A program made the translations under genes and the position numbers. 64,000 nt of DNA from the NCBI GenBank assembly GCA_963691775.1, contig OY829369.1:2790001-2854000 (forward strand), written 5' to 3'. This DNA is from JAZBPO01 sp963691775 (GTDB lineage: Bacteria > Pseudomonadota > Gammaproteobacteria > Pseudomonadales > Azotimanducaceae). This document shows positions 42,782-50,885 of the stretch, one piece after another. The notes under the pieces are model-generated. The model saw nothing but the letters and a program-made list of their open reading frames with translations. It was not told the origin of the DNA and made no database searches. Positions within the stretch are counted from its first letter, which is position 1. Each line of letters begins with the position of its first letter.

Positions 42782-43681
42782 GTGGGTTGGACGGAACAGG
42801 ATCTTCCGGACCTGGCAGGACGCATCGCCATCGTCACTGGAGCCAACAGTGGCATTGGCCTGGAAACCGCGCGTGCGCTTGCCGGCAGCGGTGCGGAAGT
42901 CGTGCTTGCATGTCGCAGCCAAACGCGTGCGGAGGCCGCGCTGCTCGATATTCGAGCAACGCACCCGAAGGCTCGAGTCCGGTTCGAGGCGCTCGACTTG
43001 GCAGACCTGGCTTCCGTTTCGGCTTTCGGCGCGCGCTTCGTTGCGCATTCGGAGCGCCTGGATCTACTCATCAACAACGCCGGCGTGATGGTGCCGCCCC
43101 GTAGTTTCACGGCCCAGGGCTACGAGATGCAGTTCGGGGTGAACCATCTCGCGCACTTCGCGCTGACAGGGCTGTTGCTCGACCGACTTCTTGCCACGGC
43201 GGGTGCCCGAGTGGTCAATGTGGCGAGCCTTGCGCATCGCATGGGCCGCATGAACTTCGAAGATCTTGATTTCGAAGTTCGCGGGTACCAGCCGTGGGCT
43301 GCATATGCTCAGAGCAAGCTGGCAAATCTTCTCTTCACGCTTGGTCTTCAGGGCCGCCTTGCGGCGAGCGGTTCGCAGATGCGTGTCGTTGCTGCACACC
43401 CCGGCTGGACGGGTACTGAGCTGCAGCGTAATGCACCCTTCGCAGCCTTCTTCGGGCCGCTGTTGGCCATGTCGCCGCAGGCCGGGGCACGGCCTACGCT
43501 GCGCGCAGCGACTGCTCCCGACGCGAAGCCCGCGGCCTACTATGGGCCTAATGGCATCCGGGAGGTGCGAGGCGCACCGGTCGTCGTCGGGCGTAGCCGT
43601 GCCGCGCTTGATGTCCGTTCTGCATCGCGCCTCTGGTTCGAGAGCGAGGCGCGCACCGGCATCCGCTACGCCTTTCCTTGA
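42782..43681 (+). CDS. Retinol dehydrogenase-like SDR
   Basis: A 299-residue SDR of the RDH/WWOX type. It has TGANSGIGLETARALA near residue 19, NNAGVMVPP near 98, the catalytic serine in VNVASLAH and YAQSKLANLLF with the full YxxxK. It probably oxidises or reduces a lipophilic alcohol or ketone with NADP(H). The GTG at 42782 is chosen because GAGGAG lies 7 bases upstream; a TAGAAT at 42739-42744 is a possible -10 box. Divergent from the previous SDR. Confidence 0.85.
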   Translation: MGWTEQDLPDLAGRIAIVTGANSGIGLETARALAGSGAEVVLACRSQTRAEAALLDIRATHPKARVRFEALDLADLASVSAFGARFVAHSERLDLLINNAGVMVPPRSFTAQGYEMQFGVNHLAHFALTGLLLDRLLATAGARVVNVASLAHRMGRMNFEDLDFEVRGYQPWAAYAQSKLANLLFTLGLQGRLAASGSQMRVVAAHPGWTGTELQRNAPFAAFFGPLLAMSPQAGARPTLRAATAPDAKPAAYYGPNGIREVRGAPVVVGRSRAALDVRSASRLWFESEARTGIRYAFP

Positions 43682-43701
43682 CGCAGGGGCAAGCGCGGTC
43701 G

Positions 43702-45243
43702 CTAGTCGTTTGGGTTCATCTCCACTCGATCGAAGCGCATCCCGAAGGCTTCGAGTGCTTCGATCTCACCGGACGGCGTCAGGTCGAATCGCGCAAAAGT
43801 GCTGTTTGCCCAGTCGGCATGCATGAGCTCGAAGATGTCGGCGTGCCAATGCGTGAGCCGGTAGTGGCGCACGTCGGTCTCGAGCCGAAGGCCCTCACCC
43901 TCCACGCGGACTTCCAGGTGGCCGCCTTCGTGCGAGTCGAAGCCGCCCGCATAGGCCGCGAGCGGCAGGGAGGCGGGTACCTCGAGCCGTCCCGCGCGCG
44001 CTGCAGCGCGCTGCGCGGCGCGCGCTTCGCTGCGTGCGGCATACAGCGATCGCACGTCCTCGAGCCAGTCGTTGCGCGCGGCCTGAGGGCGCGTGTCCAT
44101 CACGTCCCAGAGCACGCCGTGGCGAAGCTCGGCACCTCCCAGATTGGCCATGATGACGACGCCTCGTCCCGATGCGCGATCGAGCCCGGCGAGTGCGACC
44201 GCACCGTTCAGGCTGCCCGTGTGGTAATCGATCTTGCGGCCCTGGAAGTCCTGCTGGTACCAGCCGAGGCCGTAAGAGACCCAGTTCGGATGGGTCAGCG
44301 CCGCTGTTGGGTAGTAGTCGCGCTCGGCCACAAGCTGTTGCGGAGTAAACATTTCCGCGAGCGCTGACTCAGAAAGCAGGCGCTCGCCGGTTTCAGTGAT
44401 GCCGCCGCGAAGCAGGAATTCCAGCCAGAGCACCATGTCATCGATGCTCGACATGGCCGACCCGGCCGCGTCCGCCACGTGCGGGCGCAAGGAATGTGCG
44501 ACTGCGGTGATCTCGTTGTCGAACAGTTCGTAGGTGCCTACCTGAGCATGCTCGACCGGGAGTGCATCGCGTGAACCACGGGTGCCCATGCCAATGGGCG
44601 ACCACAGCCGTTCGGTCAGGAATGCGTCCCAGCGCTGCCCCGTCACCCGTTCGATCACGAGTCCTGCGAGCTCGTACATGGTGTTCTGGTAGATCTTTCT
44701 TGCACGGGGCGCCGCGATCGGCGTGACCGCCTGCAAGCGGGGCAGCTGCTCGGCCAGCGGCATGCCCTGATTGAAGGTCCAGAAGTCCGTGGACGGGAGG
44801 CCCGTGCGGTGCGTCAGCAAGTCACGGATCGTGATCTGCGGAGTGAGGGCCGGATCGGCGAAGTGCAGTTCGGGAATGTGCCGAATGACCGGGTCGTCGA
44901 GGTCCAGCCTTGCTTCGTCGACGAGCATGAGCACGCCCGCCACGACCATTGCCTTGGTCGTGGACGCGTTCACGAAGAAGGTGCCGCGCGTGACGGGCGT
45001 GCCGCGTTCCAGGTCCGCCGTGCCGAGTGCGCTGACGTGAACGGCACGACCCTCTTCGAAGACAGCGACGACCATGCCGGGGATGCGCCAAGCAGCCATG
45101 GCGCGCGCCACACGTGCATCGAAGCCGATCGCATCGAAGCCGATCGCATCGAAGCCGATCACATCCGCCTCCGCGTGTACGCGCTGCGCCAGGACTACCG
45201 CGATCAGGGCGGCCGCGATTAGAAGGGCATTCGGGCGGGACAT
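43702..45243 (-). CDS. Beta-lactamase-fold serine hydrolase (class C-like esterase)
   Basis: A 513-residue exported hydrolase of the serine beta-lactamase/D-aminopeptidase fold. After a signal peptide (MSRPNALLIAAALIAVVLAQ) comes an unusual threefold IGFDA repeat encoded by a 15-bp minisatellite. The active-site SxxK is in NASTTKAMVV near residue 91, the YxN motif is KIYQNTMYELAG, and the third motif is around YHTGSLNGAVAL. A C-terminal DUF3471-like domain ends the protein. Such enzymes are usually esterases or peptidases rather than true beta-lactamases. It converges on the upstream SDR gene. Confidence 0.85.
   Translation of the reverse strand: MSRPNALLIAAALIAVVLAQRVHAEADVIGFDAIGFDAIGFDARVARAMAAWRIPGMVVAVFEEGRAVHVSALGTADLERGTPVTRGTFFVNASTTKAMVVAGVLMLVDEARLDLDDPVIRHIPELHFADPALTPQITIRDLLTHRTGLPSTDFWTFNQGMPLAEQLPRLQAVTPIAAPRARKIYQNTMYELAGLVIERVTGQRWDAFLTERLWSPIGMGTRGSRDALPVEHAQVGTYELFDNEITAVAHSLRPHVADAAGSAMSSIDDMVLWLEFLLRGGITETGERLLSESALAEMFTPQQLVAERDYYPTAALTHPNWVSYGLGWYQQDFQGRKIDYHTGSLNGAVALAGLDRASGRGVVIMANLGGAELRHGVLWDVMDTRPQAARNDWLEDVRSLYAARSEARAAQRAAARAGRLEVPASLPLAAYAGGFDSHEGGHLEVRVEGEGLRLETDVRHYRLTHWHADIFELMHADWANSTFARFDLTPSGEIEALEAFGMRFDRVEMNPND
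45118..45162. repeat. 15-bp minisatellite, three in-frame copies
   Basis: The unit ATCGAAGCCGATCGC occurs at 45118-45132 and 45133-45147, with a third copy at 45148-45162 differing by one base (CAC for CGC). On the minus strand it encodes IGFDA three times just after the signal peptide of the serine hydrolase. A unit that is a multiple of three keeps the frame whatever the copy number. Confidence 0.95.
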
Positions 45244-45348
45244 GGTGGGCTCCTTTGGTACTTCGGGTGGGTCAGAGTGTAGAAACAAACCGATGCCCGC
45301 GGCGCAGCTGCGCTAGATTGCGCAGCAAAACCCAAAGGGAGAGCGCGC

Positions 45349-45996
45349 ATGAGCGAACCTGTAGATGTCTATTGGTCTTTCCGGAGTCCGTACTCGTATC
45401 TCGTCACGCCCGACCTGGTGCGTCTGCGCGACGAATTCGACGTTGAGGTGAACGTGCGTGTGGTGCTCCCGATCGCCGTCCGGGACGCCTCGCTTCTGTT
45501 CGATCCGAACGATCGCAAGAAGCCACGCTACATTGTCCGTGACTCGATACGCCGGGCGGAGTTTCTGGGCCTACCGTTCCGGATTCCCGCGCGGCCAGAT
45601 CCCGTCGCGCAGGACAACGCGACCATGAAGGCTGCAGACGAACAGCCCCACATCTATCGCCTGTCCAGCCTGGGCGTAGAGGCGCAGCGTCGAGGTCGAG
45701 GGGTCGACTTCATCACCGAGGTCTCTGCGCTCATCTTTGGTGGTACGGACGGTTGGGATCAGGGTTCGCTCCTCGCGGATGCAACGGCGCGTGCGGGACT
45801 GCAACTCGCTGAACTGGAGGCGTGCATCGACGGCGGGGACCATCTTCAGGAAATCGAGCGTAACCAGCAGACGCTCGACGCCATCGGGCACTGGGGCGTG
45901 CCGACCATGGCGGTCCGTGACGAGCCGTTCTTCGGTCAGGACCGGATCGACACCTTGCGCTGGCGGCTTGAGGCCTACGGGCTGAAGCGCGCCTGA
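45349..45996 (+). CDS. DsbA-like/2-hydroxychromene-2-carboxylate isomerase family protein
   Basis: A 215-residue thioredoxin-fold protein of the HCCA isomerase/kappa GST class. It begins VDVYWSFRSPYSYLVTP, with the family SxxS/P position at SFRSPYS (no CxxC), and ends GVPTMAVRDEPFFGQDRI. Relatives isomerise 2-hydroxychromene-2-carboxylate in naphthalene breakdown using glutathione, but many members are uncharacterised. A TAGATT at 45314-45319 may be its -10 box and GGGAG precedes the ATG. An SDR gene follows 25 bases later and is probably co-transcribed. Confidence 0.85.
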   Translation: MSEPVDVYWSFRSPYSYLVTPDLVRLRDEFDVEVNVRVVLPIAVRDASLLFDPNDRKKPRYIVRDSIRRAEFLGLPFRIPARPDPVAQDNATMKAADEQPHIYRLSSLGVEAQRRGRGVDFITEVSALIFGGTDGWDQGSLLADATARAGLQLAELEACIDGGDHLQEIERNQQTLDAIGHWGVPTMAVRDEPFFGQDRIDTLRWRLEAYGLKRA

Positions 45997-46021
45997 GGCC
46001 GGGCTGGGGAGGAGGGATAGG

Positions 46022-46816
46022 ATGGATCTGAAAATCGCTGGAAAGAAAGCGGTTATGGCAGGTGGCAGCGCCGGCATGGGGCGCGCAACGGCGGAGCGCC
46101 TTGCCGAGGCAGGTGTTCGATTGATCATCACCGCGCGTCGTGAGGCCCGCCTGGTTAAGGCCGCGCAGGAAATCTCGGAGAAATATGGCACGTCCGTGAC
46201 GCCCGTGGTGGCGGATTCTTCCACCGACGCAGGGCGCCGGGCGTTGTTCGAGGCCTGCCCGGACCCCGACATCCTGGCCATCACCATCAAACCGCCGGCG
46301 CCGAACGGCGATTTTCTGGAGGTGATGCCGGAAGCGTGGCGTGAATCGCTCGAGACGACGCTGATCGGCCCCATCGAACTCATGCGCCACTACCTCCCTG
46401 GCATGCAGGCTCGGGGCTGGGGCCGGATCGTGAACATCGCGACCTTCTCTGCGAAGAACCCGATGATCTGGCGTCTGCTTTCAGGGCCCGCCAGATCCGC
46501 GCTGCTGAACTACACCGCGAGCGTATCGCGCGAGGTGGCACGCAATGGCGTGACGATCAATAACCTGCTGCCGGGCATGTTCGCGACCGAGGGCGCCAGC
46601 GAGATCATGGGCAGCTACGCGGAAGCTTTCGGATTGCCCATGGACCCGGAGGTCATCGGCAAGCACTTCCGTGAACACAACGACATCCCGGCCGGCTTCG
46701 TTGGCGTCGCCGACGATCTCGCGCCCATGGCGGCCCTGCTGTGCAGCGAACTCGCGCGCTTCATTGTCGGCCAGAACATCGTGATCGACGGAGGTCAGCA
46801 CCGCTCCATCTTCTGA
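46022..46816 (+). CDS. Atypical SDR lacking the canonical YxxxK
   Basis: A 264-residue protein with a clear Rossmann start (AVMAGGSAGMGRATAERLA near residue 10) and a normal SDR C-terminus (FIVGQNIVIDGGQ). In the catalytic region, NIATFSAK is followed by LLSGPARSALLNY, so the tyrosine of YxxxK is serine and the lysine is arginine. This matches a known divergent BKR-like SDR subgroup, which may use other residues or only bind ligand. It follows the isomerase gene by 25 bases with GGAGGA before the ATG, so the two probably work on the same compound. Confidence 0.83.
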   Translation: MDLKIAGKKAVMAGGSAGMGRATAERLAEAGVRLIITARREARLVKAAQEISEKYGTSVTPVVADSSTDAGRRALFEACPDPDILAITIKPPAPNGDFLEVMPEAWRESLETTLIGPIELMRHYLPGMQARGWGRIVNIATFSAKNPMIWRLLSGPARSALLNYTASVSREVARNGVTINNLLPGMFATEGASEIMGSYAEAFGLPMDPEVIGKHFREHNDIPAGFVGVADDLAPMAALLCSELARFIVGQNIVIDGGQHRSIF

Positions 46817-46861
46817 CGTGCGCCGGATTCGTCGGCACGGGCATGTGTGCTCGTTGCACGC

Positions 46862-47482
46862 TCAGATGGACAGAGGACGGACCGCATGCGGTTGCGTCGA
46901 GAGGGGAGCCGATGTGCGGTCGATGGCTTCGGCGATGATGAGCAAGCGCGCCGGGCTGCTCATCACCGCGCCCACTGGCCAGCAGGTCACGAGGATCAGA
47001 CGTCGGTCTGTCCGTATCGGCTGTCGCCACGCTCGGGCATCGACTATTTGTCGTCCGATGATGCGGAAGCGGGTCGTGGTTCCCCGGCCTTGCAGCTCGA
47101 TCTCTGCGGCGATCGGCAGGTGTTCGAGAAAGCGGAAGTGCGTATCGCGATGGCCGCTGATGACGATCGTCTCATCGCTGCCGGGCAGACCGCTGCCTGG
47201 AGTGTGGCCCGGCGCGAATGCGAGGACGTTGCCCGCATCTCCGCTCAAGACGATGAAGTCCTGGTCACCGCTGGCGACTCCGTGCGTCCGCAGGCGCGCG
47301 ATGGGATGGTGATCTGCCCAGGGCCAGGGGGGATGCGCGCGTCCGTCCTCCAGATGCGCAATCCAGCTCCTTTCGAGCAGGCGCTGCGCGAGCCACGCCT
47401 TGCCCTCGATCCAGTAGCCAGCGCTTAGCAACGTCGCGCCGATCGCGAGCAGGGCCCCCGCGAAGCGAGCCGGATGCGGCAT
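46862..47482 (-). CDS. Class GN sortase
   Basis: A 206-residue sortase of the Gram-negative (GN) class. The N-terminus has a membrane helix (about 8-27); the sortase domain has the active-site H111 in ISGHRDTHF, C167 in LVTCWP and R179 in SSPARLL. GN sortases occur mainly in marine proteobacteria, each paired with one target protein, as here: the target gene lies immediately upstream with its stop overlapping this start (TGATG). The product would anchor that target in the cell envelope. It converges on the SDR gene. Confidence 0.92.
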   Translation of the reverse strand: MPHPARFAGALLAIGATLLSAGYWIEGKAWLAQRLLERSWIAHLEDGRAHPPWPWADHHPIARLRTHGVASGDQDFIVLSGDAGNVLAFAPGHTPGSGLPGSDETIVISGHRDTHFRFLEHLPIAAEIELQGRGTTTRFRIIGRQIVDARAWRQPIRTDRRLILVTCWPVGAVMSSPARLLIIAEAIDRTSAPLSTQPHAVRPLSI

Positions 47483-49569
47483 CAAGCCGCTGCCGGTCGA
47501 GGCGTGATTCGCTGTAGTGCGAACACTGCCAACGCAAGCAGGAGCAGCGTGAGGCCGAGTGCGCGCAGGAGCGGTGCCAACGTGGCGCCCTGGGCGAGCT
47601 GTACGGTGGGCGTCGCATGACGCCCTGCGGGCGCGTTGGCGTCGACGGCTTCCGATTGGGTGTCGGCGTCGGCAGGTCGGATCGGCGTCCGGTCCACCGC
47701 GACGAGGGACGTGTACGGGCTCACGAGCTGGTGTCGCAGGGCGATGGCCAGGACCTTGCTGCGGACTTCTTCCGGGTCCGCGCCGAGCACGCGCCGGCGC
47801 ATCCAGTGCTGGATGCGCTCGCGCGCCCAGCGCGTCTCGATGCCCGCGGTTTCGGTGCGTGAGAGCCACAACTGCGTCGACCACGCGACGTCACCGATCC
47901 GGCCGCTGAGCGTTCCGGCGCTTGCCTCGCCGTCCAGGGCCATGAGCGCCACGACCGGCTCGCCGCGGTAGAGATCCGGCAGCGGGTTCGGCGTGATCAT
48001 GCGCGCGCCCGGCAGGTTCAGCGCGAGGCCCGTAAGTGCGGCGTGCTCGATGCGATCGAGCAGCGTCCCGATTTTCTCCTGCACTTCCTGCGCACTCGAG
48101 ATCTGCACGAAGGTGCCGCGGCCGAAGTGCGCGGCCTCGGTCATGAAATGGTGATTCGGCGCACTGCCGATCCCTACCGTGAAGAGTCGGCGTGAACCCA
48201 GGCGACGCTCGATCAGTGCGAACAGCTCCGCTTCGTTGCCGACGGCGCCATCGGTCACGAACACGATCTGCTGCAGGCGGGATGGATCGGCGGGCATGGC
48301 CGCGAAAGTCTGCTCGAGGGCGGGTCCCATGTCTGTTCCGCCGCCCGCTTCGATGCGCGCAACACGATCCACTGCGCGCTGGACGGTGCTGGCGTCGGCA
48401 GGGGTCATGCGTCCGAAGAATGCGTGTGTGGAGTTGTCGAACACGACCACGTCGAACTCATCGTCCCGGCGTAGGCGATAGAGCGCGTCCGTGAGCGCTG
48501 CCTTCGCCTGGCGCATGGAAGCGCCGGCCATGGAGCCTGACTTGTCGAGCACGAAGGTGACCTGGCGGGTAATGCGCGCCGCGCGTTCGAACGCCTGCTG
48601 AGGCGGCATGACCATGAGCAGGCCGTAGTCACCTCGTGGGCCGGCTTCTGCAAAGAAGGCGGCCCGCGGGTTGGCTGCCGGCTTCGGCGTCCAGCGCAGG
48701 ATGAAGTCGCGGTCGCCGCCGTGCGATTCCACCACGGTAATCACGTGCTGCGCCTCCGCGCGCTCGATCTCTACGGCATGGCTAGGGCTTGTCAGCTCCG
48801 AGAGCGGAAAGCCCGCATTCAGCGTCACGCTGAGTGCGAAGGCGGGTCTGTGCGCATCTTCAGCCCTTGGGTCCATGTCCATCGGTACCGCATTGGGTAG
48901 TTCGCCCGGGAGCACCGCCCAGCCGCTGCCTGCGCCTTCGACGGAGATGGCCTCATCGAGGCGGTGCGTGGCCGCCGGCACGTAGCGTGGGGTCACGGCC
49001 GTCGGCTGGACGATCGAAAACGCGCCGTCCCGCCAGCGCACTGTCTGCTGGTACTCGAACTCGACTACGACCTCGCTCCCGGGCGGAATGTTCGCAGCGG
49101 CGGTCGTGAACAGGTTCGGTCGGTGCTGCTCGAGCAGGGCCGCACGGCTCCCTTCGGCGCGCGCGCGTTCGAAGGTTCGCTGCGCATGCACGCGCTCCTG
49201 AACCTCGCCTTCCACGATGCGTTCACCGATGTGCAGGCGCAGGTGGGTGACGGCGGCATTCTCCGGGAGGGGGAAGGCGTACAGCGCGTCGACCCATGCC
49301 TTGCGTGGATTACGGAACGTTTGCCGCACTATGCTGTGCGCGACGGGCCCGGCGATGCGGATGCGCACATCCGTCGCGACCGACGTCGCGGGCTCGTAGC
49401 GCCCACCCTCTTTGCCGATCAGCAGAAGCGTGCCGCTCCGAACATCTGCAAGGGTGATGGCTTCGGCCGCATTGCCGTAAGGCGGCAGTGCCGGAGCAAC
49501 CAGCCATAGCAGCGCCGTGAGCGTGAATCGCGCCTTCGTGCGATTGTTAGGAAAAAGCTGCGCCGGCAT
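47482..49569 (-). CDS. Marine proteobacterial sortase target protein (VIT and VWA domains)
   Basis: A 695-residue exported protein. A signal segment (about 7-35) is followed by a VIT domain (about 60-190, with RQTFRNPRKAWVDALYAFPL) and a VWA domain (about 320-500) whose MIDAS motif DKSGSMAG is intact. The C-terminus is a hydrophobic helix and basic tail (RITPRP), as in sortase substrates, but the expected LPxTG-like motif is replaced by LAQGAT just before the helix. It resembles vertebrate inter-alpha-trypsin inhibitor heavy chains in architecture. It is co-transcribed with the GN sortase. Confidence 0.92.
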   Translation of the reverse strand: MPAQLFPNNRTKARFTLTALLWLVAPALPPYGNAAEAITLADVRSGTLLLIGKEGGRYEPATSVATDVRIRIAGPVAHSIVRQTFRNPRKAWVDALYAFPLPENAAVTHLRLHIGERIVEGEVQERVHAQRTFERARAEGSRAALLEQHRPNLFTTAAANIPPGSEVVVEFEYQQTVRWRDGAFSIVQPTAVTPRYVPAATHRLDEAISVEGAGSGWAVLPGELPNAVPMDMDPRAEDAHRPAFALSVTLNAGFPLSELTSPSHAVEIERAEAQHVITVVESHGGDRDFILRWTPKPAANPRAAFFAEAGPRGDYGLLMVMPPQQAFERAARITRQVTFVLDKSGSMAGASMRQAKAALTDALYRLRRDDEFDVVVFDNSTHAFFGRMTPADASTVQRAVDRVARIEAGGGTDMGPALEQTFAAMPADPSRLQQIVFVTDGAVGNEAELFALIERRLGSRRLFTVGIGSAPNHHFMTEAAHFGRGTFVQISSAQEVQEKIGTLLDRIEHAALTGLALNLPGARMITPNPLPDLYRGEPVVALMALDGEASAGTLSGRIGDVAWSTQLWLSRTETAGIETRWARERIQHWMRRRVLGADPEEVRSKVLAIALRHQLVSPYTSLVAVDRTPIRPADADTQSEAVDANAPAGRHATPTVQLAQGATLAPLLRALGLTLLLLALAVFALQRITPRPAAA

Positions 49570-49780
49570 GGCATCGAACTCACGGTTGCGGATGCCTGCA
49601 TAGTGCGGATCATCGATGGGGGAGGGCTGAAGCGAATCTTGGCGGCTAGGGAGAGTCGTTGAGGCATCCTGTATGGCATTCAGGATGCCTGCAGATTCGC
49701 GTCCCGATCGTCCTCAGGTGCTCCTTCTGATTGCTCGGTCTCCGGTGGTGCCAGGCACTGTGGCTTTCTTCCTGTGCGGC

Positions 49781-50779
49781 TCAGGCCTCGGAGAGTTTCA
49801 CGAGCATCTTGCCGAGGTTGTCGCCCTGGAGAAGGCCAATGAGGGCATGCGGTGCGTTCTCGATACCTTCCTCAATGGTCTCGCGCCAGGTCATCTTTCC
49901 GTCGGCGATCCATGCACGCATGTCGGCAAGGAATTCCTGCCGCCGCGCCTCAAAGTCGTACACCACGAAGCCGCGCATGGTCACGCGGTTGTAGATCATG
50001 TTCGAGAGAGTGGTGACGCCCTCGGAACGCGCGCCGGCGGTGTTGTAGGCGGAGATCATGCCGCACACGGGTACGCGACCGAGCGGGCGCATCTGCCCCA
50101 TGGCGGCGTCCAGGTGCGCACCGCCAACGTTCTCGAAGTACACGTCGATGCCGTCGGGCAGGCCGATGTGCAATTCCTTCGCGATGCTCGACTTCTTGTA
50201 ATTGAAGGCGTGGTCGGCGCCGAGTTCTTCGCGCAGGAAAGAGACCTTCTCGTCGCTGCCCGCACTCGCGGCAACGCGGCACCCGCGATTCTTCGCGATC
50301 TGTACGGCTACGCTGCCGACAGCGCCGGCCGCGGCGGATACGAATACGTTCTCGCCGTCCCTCAGCTCGCCGGTGATGGTCAACCCGCCCCATGCAGTAA
50401 ACCCGGTAACCCCGAGCGCGTGCATGTGGGCCGTGAGGGGCTCGTCGCCGAGCTCGATTGATCGCAAGCCGGACGCATCAGAAACGAAGTATTCGCGGAA
50501 GCCGTTGCGACTCATGACGTAGTCACCAACAGACCAGTCCGGGTGGTTGCTCTGCTCCACGCGCCCGATGGCGCCACCGCCGAGCACGGCGTCGAGCTTG
50601 GCCTGGCCGTTGGTGAGCGGCGGGCGCATCGCGGGGTCGACCGACATGTAGACGTTGCGTACGAGCACCTCGCCGGCACCGGCGTCGGGAACGGTTGTTT
50701 CTACAACGCGGAAGTTCTCAGGGATCGGCAGTCCGTCGGGCCGCGAGGCCAGGTGAATCTCTCGGGAGGTGCGGCTCAT
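49781..50779 (-). CDS. MDR-family NADP-dependent oxidoreductase (CurA/leukotriene B4 dehydrogenase-like)
   Basis: A 332-residue zinc-free medium-chain reductase. It has VYMSVDPAMRPPL near residue 44, the nucleotide motif SAAAGAVGSVAVQIAK near 150, and IDVYFENVGG near 216. Relatives (CurA, LTB4 12-hydroxydehydrogenase, 2-alkenal reductases) reduce activated C=C bonds with NADPH. The ATG at 50779 gives the standard MSRTSREIHLASRP start. It is divergent from the aldehyde dehydrogenase gene, 106 bases away, so the two may share regulation. Confidence 0.88.
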   Translation of the reverse strand: MSRTSREIHLASRPDGLPIPENFRVVETTVPDAGAGEVLVRNVYMSVDPAMRPPLTNGQAKLDAVLGGGAIGRVEQSNHPDWSVGDYVMSRNGFREYFVSDASGLRSIELGDEPLTAHMHALGVTGFTAWGGLTITGELRDGENVFVSAAAGAVGSVAVQIAKNRGCRVAASAGSDEKVSFLREELGADHAFNYKKSSIAKELHIGLPDGIDVYFENVGGAHLDAAMGQMRPLGRVPVCGMISAYNTAGARSEGVTTLSNMIYNRVTMRGFVVYDFEARRQEFLADMRAWIADGKMTWRETIEEGIENAPHALIGLLQGDNLGKMLVKLSEA

Positions 50780-50885
50780 GGTCTGCTCACTTCGGCTGGG
50801 TAGGATGGCGTTGACGCTAACACTCCACCGAAGCCGGTGCCCGCGTACCATCACGCTCGTTCGCTCATTGCCAAAGGGAGCACCC

